DNA of 35,573 bases, taken from positions 1 through 35,573 of the forward strand of contig CAINMH010000022.1 in assembly GCA_903850745.1 (NCBI GenBank), given 5' to 3'. Below the pieces are notes generated by a model. That model was not told the DNA's origin, made no database searches, and saw only the letters and a list, made by a program, of their open reading frames with translations. Shown piece by piece: positions 30,915 to 35,573 of the stretch. Every line of letters starts with the position of its first letter. The stretch's first letter is position 1. Source of the stretch: an uncultured bacterium (lineage in GTDB: Bacteria; Actinomycetota; Actinomycetes; S36-B12). The position numbers and the translations under genes were made by a program.

Positions 30915-31790
30915 ATGTACCCATCACGCTTTGAGTACGACGCGCCAAAGACTCTCGAGGAGGCCATCGCCATCCTCGACCGCAGTGGTGGCGAGGCGAA
31001 GGTTCTTGCCGGTGGCCAGAGCCTCGTGCCCATGCTCAAGCTGAGGTTCGCCTCACCGGAGCGCATCGTGGACATCAACGGAATCCCCGGGCTTAACCAT
31101 GTCCGAGTGGATGCTGACGGCACCTTGCGCATCGGCGCATTGGTTCGCCACGAGGACATGGAAAACTCCGCGCTGCTGGAGAAGTCCTACCCCACCCTCG
31201 CCGGAGCCGCGTCTCTCGTCGCAGATCCGATCGTGCGTACACGCGGCACATTTGTGGGGTCCGTGTGCCACGCAGATCCGCAGGGTGACTGGGCCGCGAC
31301 CATGATCGCCCTCGGTGGCCGCATTGTTGCTCAGGGCCCCAATGGTCGTCGCGAGATTGATATGCGCAGCTTCGTGCTTGGTCCCTTCGTCACGGCGCTC
31401 GCCTTCAATGAGATCGCTGTTGAGGCCGTTATCCCTGGCGCGAAGGGAACTGCTCGCGGTGGCTACCTCAAGCTTGAGCGGCGTGTAGGAGATTTCGCGA
31501 CCGCTTCGGTGGCCGTCTACTTGGATATGTCTGGCGCCACGGTCAATCGGGCTGGTTGCGCGCTTGCCGGCGTCGGGGGTCGCACCATCGATGCCAACGA
31601 TGCAATCTCTGTGCTCAACGGCAAGCAGTTAACGGATGAGAACATTGCTGCGGCTGCAGAGGCCGTTGCAGATGCAGCAGATCCGCGTACCGACCATCGC
31701 GGCTCTGCCGACTACAAGCGCCATATTGTGAAGACCTTTGTAACCCGCATTCTCACCGGCATCGCCCGGACCGAGCAGAAAGCAGCGTGA
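30915..31790 (+). CDS. coxM: Aerobic carbon monoxide dehydrogenase, medium (FAD) subunit
   Basis: CoxM carries FAD and passes electrons from the iron-sulfur subunit towards the respiratory chain. ATG 30915 follows GAGAGGA (30903-30909) and gives 291 residues, the normal size; a frame from 30759 would overlap the small ORF. The protein begins YPSRFEYDAPKTLEEAI. The first FAD motif AGGQS is at residues 32-36, followed by LVPMLKLRF. The second motif, usually TIGG, is TFVGS (residues 112-116), followed by CHADPQGDW. The C-terminal CO-dehydrogenase flavoprotein domain follows. The order M-S-L is that of form I CO dehydrogenase. Confidence 0.94.
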   Translation: MYPSRFEYDAPKTLEEAIAILDRSGGEAKVLAGGQSLVPMLKLRFASPERIVDINGIPGLNHVRVDADGTLRIGALVRHEDMENSALLEKSYPTLAGAASLVADPIVRTRGTFVGSVCHADPQGDWAATMIALGGRIVAQGPNGRREIDMRSFVLGPFVTALAFNEIAVEAVIPGAKGTARGGYLKLERRVGDFATASVAVYLDMSGATVNRAGCALAGVGGRTIDANDAISVLNGKQLTDENIAAAAEAVADAADPRTDHRGSADYKRHIVKTFVTRILTGIARTEQKAA

Positions 31791-31791
31791 G

Positions 31792-32316
31792 ATGACAAGC
31801 CTGTATGAAGAAGTCACTCAGGTTCCTGACGGCGTACCTACCCGTCGAGTAACCATCACAGTTAACGGGCAGAAGCGCACCGTTGACGTTGAGCCGCGTC
31901 TGCTGCTCGCCCATCTCATTCGCCAGGGGTTGAAGCTGACGGGCACTCACACCGGTTGTGACACAACCAACTGCGGAGCATGCACGGTGCTCTTCGACGG
32001 TCGTCCGATCAAGAGCTGCACCATGCTGGCTGTGCAAGCAGATGGCCACAAGGTCGAGACCGTGGAGGGCATGGGCACTGCCAGCGAACTTCACCCGATT
32101 CAAGAAGGCTTCAAGGAGGAGCACGGGCTGCAGTGCGGTTTCTGCACCCCCGGCATGATGCTCGCTGCGAAGGCGCTGCTTGAGAAGAACCCCAACCCGA
32201 CAGAAGACGAGGTGCGCTGGGCCCTATCCGGCAACCTCTGCCGCTGTACGGGCTACCAGAACATCGTGAAGGCAGTCCTCTGGGCAGCCGACAAGATGCG
32301 CGACCAGCAGGCCTAG
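31792..32316 (+). CDS. coxS: Aerobic carbon monoxide dehydrogenase, small (2Fe-2S) subunit
   Basis: CoxS holds two [2Fe-2S] clusters that carry electrons from the molybdenum site in CoxL to FAD in CoxM. The N-terminal plant-type ferredoxin domain has ligands C56, C61, C64 and C76 ([11 protein letters not shown], then KSCTM). The helical domain has C115, C118, C150 and C152 ([22 protein letters not shown]). The 174 residues are close to the family length, with an N-terminal extension of about 15 residues before the first strand. It starts one base after the coxM stop, so translation is probably coupled. Confidence 0.96.
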   Translation: MTSLYEEVTQVPDGVPTRRVTITVNGQKRTVDVEPRLLLAHLIRQGLKLTGTHTGCDTTNCGACTVLFDGRPIKSCTMLAVQADGHKVETVEGMGTASELHPIQEGFKEEHGLQCGFCTPGMMLAAKALLEKNPNPTEDEVRWALSGNLCRCTGYQNIVKAVLWAADKMRDQQA

Positions 32317-32324
32317 GAGGCATC

Positions 32325-34703
32325 ATGGCGCTCGACGAACTCAAGATCGGTGGAATGGGCGCAAGCCGCCGCCGGGTCGAAGACAACCGATTTATCCGTG
32401 GCAAGGGTCAGTACGTTGATGACATCGTGCTGCCCGGCATGCTGCACATGGAGATTCTGCGTAGCCCCGTCGCACATGCACGCATCAAGTCGATCGATAC
32501 AAGTGCTGCGTGGGAGGTGCCCGGCGTTCGTCTGGTGATGACTGGCGACACGATGGCTGCTCGCAACCTCGCGTGGATGCCTACGTTGTCTTACGACACG
32601 CAGGCAGTGCTCGCGACGGACAAGGTCCGCTTCCAGGGGCAAGAGGTCGCTGCGGTCATCGCGGACGATCCTTACATTGCCAAGGATGCCGCCAGCAAGA
32701 TCATCGTCGAGTACGAACAGCTCCCCGCCATCGTCAACCCCATGCAGGCGCAGGACCCCAACTCGCCGTTGATTCGCGATGACAAAGAAAATCAGACCAA
32801 TAACAAGGTCTTCGACTGGGAAATCGGCGATAAGAGTGCAACGGATCGCGCATTCGCTGACGCTGACGTGGTGTCCAAGATTCAGTTGCATTACCCGCGT
32901 TCGCACCCGTCTCCCATGGAGACCTGTGGGTCAATCGCGGATTTCGACCGCGCCACGGGAAAGCTCACGGTCTACATGACGTCGCAGGCACCGCACATCG
33001 TGCGCGCTGCTGTTGCCATGGTCGCCGAACTTCCGGAGCACATGATTCGCATTGTGTCTCCCGATCTCGGCGGCGGCTTCGGCAATAAGGTGCCGATCTA
33101 CCCGGGCTACGTCATCTCGATCCTTGCGTCGATCCTCACCGAGCACCCAGTCAAGTGGGTGGAGGACAAGAGCAGCAACCTCATCTCGACCGGTTTCGGC
33201 CGCGACGTGTATCTGCAGGGTGAGTTGGCACTACGCAAGGACGGCAAGATCCTCGGGATGCGCATGCACACCGTCTCCGATCACGGTGCCTTCTTCGCAG
33301 ACGCTCAGCCCACCAAGTTCAAAATCGGCCTAATGCACTCGACATTCGCCTGCTACGACGTTCCAGCGGCGCATCTGACAAGTGAAGGTTGGTACACCAA
33401 CAAGGCACCGGGTGGCGTTGCCTATCGTTGCTCGTTCCGCGTGACTGAAGCAATGTTCTTCCAGGAGCGCATGATTCATGCCGCTGCGGATGACCTCGGT
33501 ATGGATCAGGCAGAGTTCCGCCGGGTCAATCTGGTCAAGGACGACATGTTCCCCTACCGGACTGCGTTCGGGTTCCTCACGGACTCAGGGCAGTACCAGA
33601 AGTGCCTTGATCTCGGACTCGAGGCGATCGGTTACAGCACTTTCGCCCAGGAGCAAGAAGAAGCGCGCAAGCGCGGCAAGCTCCTTGGCCTTGGCATCTC
33701 CACAATGACCGAACCGCTTGGTGCTGGCAACAGCCGCGAGTACGACATCATCGGCATCAAGATGTTCGACTCAGCCGAGTTGCGCGTACACATGACCGGT
33801 AAGGCGATTCTGCGCACGGGTGCCAAGACACAGGGCCAGGGCCACGAGACCACGTGGGCTCAGATCGTTGCGCACGAATTGGGCATACCTGCAGACGACA
33901 TCGTCGTCGAAGAAGGCGATACCGATACGGCACCGTTTGGCATGGGCACCTACGCATCCCGGTCGACTCCCGTTGCTGGTGCGGCGGTCGCGATGGTGGC
34001 GCGCAAGATTCGAGCCAAGGCTCGCAAGATCGCTGCTCATCTCCTTGAGGTTTCGGAGGAGGACATTGAGTGGGAGCTTGGTCGGTTCTACGTGCGTGGC
34101 AATCAAGAGCGTGGAGTCACGATTCAAGATTGTGCTCTTGCCGCCTACAGCAATGTGCCTGACGGCATGGAGCCCGGCCTAGAGAACAACGCCTACTACG
34201 ACCCGCCCAACCTCACGTGGCCATTTGCGGCTTACATTTGCAAGGTCGAAATTGATCCGGAAACGGGCGTCTGGGACGTGTTGCAGTTCGTCGCAGTGGA
34301 CGACTGTGGCGTTCGAATCAACCCACTCATCGTCGAGGGCCAGATCATGGGCGGTCTCACAGAGGCGTACGCCATGGCGAGCATGCAGTACATCACCTTC
34401 GACGAAGAGGGCAACTGCATCGGCTCGAACTACATGGACTACTTGTTGCCGACAGCGTGGGAGACCCCGGGCTTTGAGCTTTACGAGGTTGTCACACCGT
34501 GTCCGCATCACCCCATCGGCGCCAAGGGCATTGGTGAGTGCGCGACTGTGGGCGGCCCCGCCGCCTTCGTCAACGCGGTCATGAATGCCCTCAAGCACAC
34601 GGGTGTTCGCAATGTCGATATGCCGCTGATGCCTAACCGCGTCTATGAGGCATTGCAGACCGGCAAAGATGTTTCGGGCATGCCACCGGTGAAGGCTGGA
34701 TGA
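32325..34703 (+). CDS. coxL: Aerobic carbon monoxide dehydrogenase, large (Mo-Cu) subunit, form I
   Basis: CoxL oxidises CO with water to CO2, two protons and two electrons at a Mo-Cu site with molybdopterin cytosine dinucleotide. The start follows AGGAGG (32315-32320). The 792 residues are near the usual ~800. The active-site loop AYRCSFR is at residues 366-372, with Cys369 the expected Cu ligand. This is the form I signature; the form II/other family sequence is AYRGAGR. The cofactor-binding PDLGGGFGNKVPIYPGYV and the catalytic Glu738 in KGIGECATVGG are present. The enzyme is cytoplasmic or on the inner membrane face. No stop or frameshift disturbs the gene, so aerobic CO oxidation is well supported. 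Confidence 0.97.
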   Translation: MALDELKIGGMGASRRRVEDNRFIRGKGQYVDDIVLPGMLHMEILRSPVAHARIKSIDTSAAWEVPGVRLVMTGDTMAARNLAWMPTLSYDTQAVLATDKVRFQGQEVAAVIADDPYIAKDAASKIIVEYEQLPAIVNPMQAQDPNSPLIRDDKENQTNNKVFDWEIGDKSATDRAFADADVVSKIQLHYPRSHPSPMETCGSIADFDRATGKLTVYMTSQAPHIVRAAVAMVAELPEHMIRIVSPDLGGGFGNKVPIYPGYVISILASILTEHPVKWVEDKSSNLISTGFGRDVYLQGELALRKDGKILGMRMHTVSDHGAFFADAQPTKFKIGLMHSTFACYDVPAAHLTSEGWYTNKAPGGVAYRCSFRVTEAMFFQERMIHAAADDLGMDQAEFRRVNLVKDDMFPYRTAFGFLTDSGQYQKCLDLGLEAIGYSTFAQEQEEARKRGKLLGLGISTMTEPLGAGNSREYDIIGIKMFDSAELRVHMTGKAILRTGAKTQGQGHETTWAQIVAHELGIPADDIVVEEGDTDTAPFGMGTYASRSTPVAGAAVAMVARKIRAKARKIAAHLLEVSEEDIEWELGRFYVRGNQERGVTIQDCALAAYSNVPDGMEPGLENNAYYDPPNLTWPFAAYICKVEIDPETGVWDVLQFVAVDDCGVRINPLIVEGQIMGGLTEAYAMASMQYITFDEEGNCIGSNYMDYLLPTAWETPGFELYEVVTPCPHHPIGAKGIGECATVGGPAAFVNAVMNALKHTGVRNVDMPLMPNRVYEALQTGKDVSGMPPVKAG

Positions 34704-34704
34704 C

Positions 34705-35573
34705 GTGACTGCTGGATCTGTTGACGGGTTGGACATCATGGAACGCGCGGCATCGCTCGCGCGTTCCGGTGAGTCCTTTGTCTTGGCGACCGTTGTGTGG
34801 CGCCAAGCTCCGTCTTCGGGTCAGCATGGCTCGCGTGCAATCGTGACCGCCGAGGGTGAGTTGATCGGATGGATCGGTGGAGCATGTGCTCAACCGGTGC
34901 TCATCCGTGAAGCGAAGCGAGTGCTCGCTGAAGGCACGCCATCCCTGGTGTGGCTCGGACAGGAAGCAGACTTCTCCGGGATGCACGTGCCCGAAGGTGT
35001 GTTGACTATTCCGATTTCCTGCCAGAGCGACGGTGCGTTGCAGATCTACATCGAACCTGTCATGGCGGCGCCTCATGTTCTTGTTGTGGGCAATTCGCCA
35101 ATGGCCGCGACCCTGCTCGATCTGGTGCGCGACGTCGGCTGGCGTGGGGAATTGGTCGACGGGTCGGCATTTACATCTGCCATGGTCACCCCGACGAGCG
35201 TCGTGATCGTTGCGACTCAGGGGCACGGGGACGAAGAGGCCCTCGAGTCGGCCTTGGCTGCTAGCCCGGCTTTTGTCGGCCTGGTCGCCTCGCGCAAGCG
35301 TGGCGATGTAGTGCGTGGGTATCTTGCCGATCGAGGAGCGTCAGAGTCGGATCTGGCGCGCGTACAAGTTCCCATCGGCCTCGACCTTGGTCACACCACC
35401 CATCGCGAGATCGCCGTTTCGATTCTCGCCGAGTTGGTCCAGCTGCGCGCAGCCGGGCAGCTCAAGCCTCGCAAGCGCACGATGCTTCCCTTGATAGAAC
35501 CGCAGGAAGTCATTGACCTTGTTTGCGGCATGACCGTCCAAGCAGTTCCTGCAAATCGTCCGTTTGTTCACGA
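34705..35573 (+). CDS. XdhC/CoxF-like maturation protein with C-terminal YHS-like start (3' end missing)
   Basis: The frame starts at GTG 34705, one base after the coxL stop, and runs off the window; 289 residues are visible. The N-terminal XdhC domain shows VVWRQAPSSGQHGSRAIV and GWIGGACAQPVLIREA, with Cys61 at the position of the family GGC. A Rossmann part follows (HVLVVGNSPMAATLLDLV, VVIVATQGHGDE), then FVGLVASRKRG and VPIGLDLGHTTHREIAVSIL, the usual XdhC end. About 25 residues later comes IDLVCGMTV (Cys274), which looks like the start of a YHS metal-binding domain (DPVCGMxV). The protein probably matures the molybdenum cofactor of CoxL. The rest of the putative YHS domain lies outside the window. 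Confidence 0.85.
   Translation, partial: MTAGSVDGLDIMERAASLARSGESFVLATVVWRQAPSSGQHGSRAIVTAEGELIGWIGGACAQPVLIREAKRVLAEGTPSLVWLGQEADFSGMHVPEGVLTIPISCQSDGALQIYIEPVMAAPHVLVVGNSPMAATLLDLVRDVGWRGELVDGSAFTSAMVTPTSVVIVATQGHGDEEALESALAASPAFVGLVASRKRGDVVRGYLADRGASESDLARVQVPIGLDLGHTTHREIAVSILAELVQLRAAGQLKPRKRTMLPLIEPQEVIDLVCGMTVQAVPANRPFVH

Overview
This is a GC-rich actinobacterial chromosome segment. The evidence is the gene content (WhiB3/WhiD-type regulator, groES-groEL1 with a His-rich GroEL tail, GuaB3, a ChoD-like GMC oxidoreductase, a THUMP-like methyltransferase), frequent GTG starts, and TANNNT promoter elements placed 6-7 nt before start codons (leaderless genes). From memory, the order alr, tsaE, tsaB/rimI, tsaD, groES, groEL1, whiB3, guaB, guaB3, choD-like, guaA matches the mycobacterial/streptomycete core chromosome. 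The genus cannot be named from the sequence. Genes are tightly packed. No gene-free stretch exceeds 300 bases (the longest is the 154-base groES upstream region), and I saw no rRNA, tRNA, CRISPR array or mobile element.

Layout: (1) 1-8061, the 3' part of a giant Ig-like/FnIII surface or secreted protein, cut by the window start. (2) 8089-16659, a run of eight co-directional genes with very small gaps or ATGA overlaps: glmS, acpS, nnrD, alr, an alpha/beta hydrolase, tsaE, a tsaB-rimI fusion and tsaD (cell-wall precursors, carrier-protein activation, NAD(P)HX repair, t6A tRNA modification). (3) 16708-17916 on the minus strand, a THUMP-like methyltransferase, divergent from groES-groEL1. The groES promoter carries one clear and one degenerate CIRCE operator. 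(4) 20083-20125, a strong bidirectional terminator, then whiB on the minus strand, divergent from a MerR-type regulator that carries CarH-like B12-binding signatures. (5) 21531-29690, guaB, guaB3, glpD, a GMC oxidoreductase with a four-Cys motif, a DUF4190 membrane protein and guaA. (6) 29695-35573, an aerobic carbon monoxide dehydrogenase locus: an XdhC-type maturation gene, a small unknown ORF, coxM, coxS, coxL (form I, AYRCSFR active-site loop) and a second XdhC-type gene cut by the window end. The second gene carries the start of a YHS-like motif.

How the parts work together: the cox genes would let the cell take electrons from trace CO, with the two XdhC-like proteins serving the molybdenum cofactor. 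GlpD and possibly the GMC protein are further flavin dehydrogenases feeding electrons into the cell. guaB and guaA make GMP, and GuaB3 is a relative whose catalytic Cys is replaced by His.

Most of the window is conserved housekeeping. The less ordinary parts are the giant protein, the B12-type regulator beside whiB, the GuaB3 Cys-to-His change, the Cys-rich GMC protein, the small ORF and dyad at the head of the cox genes, and the XdhC-YHS end.
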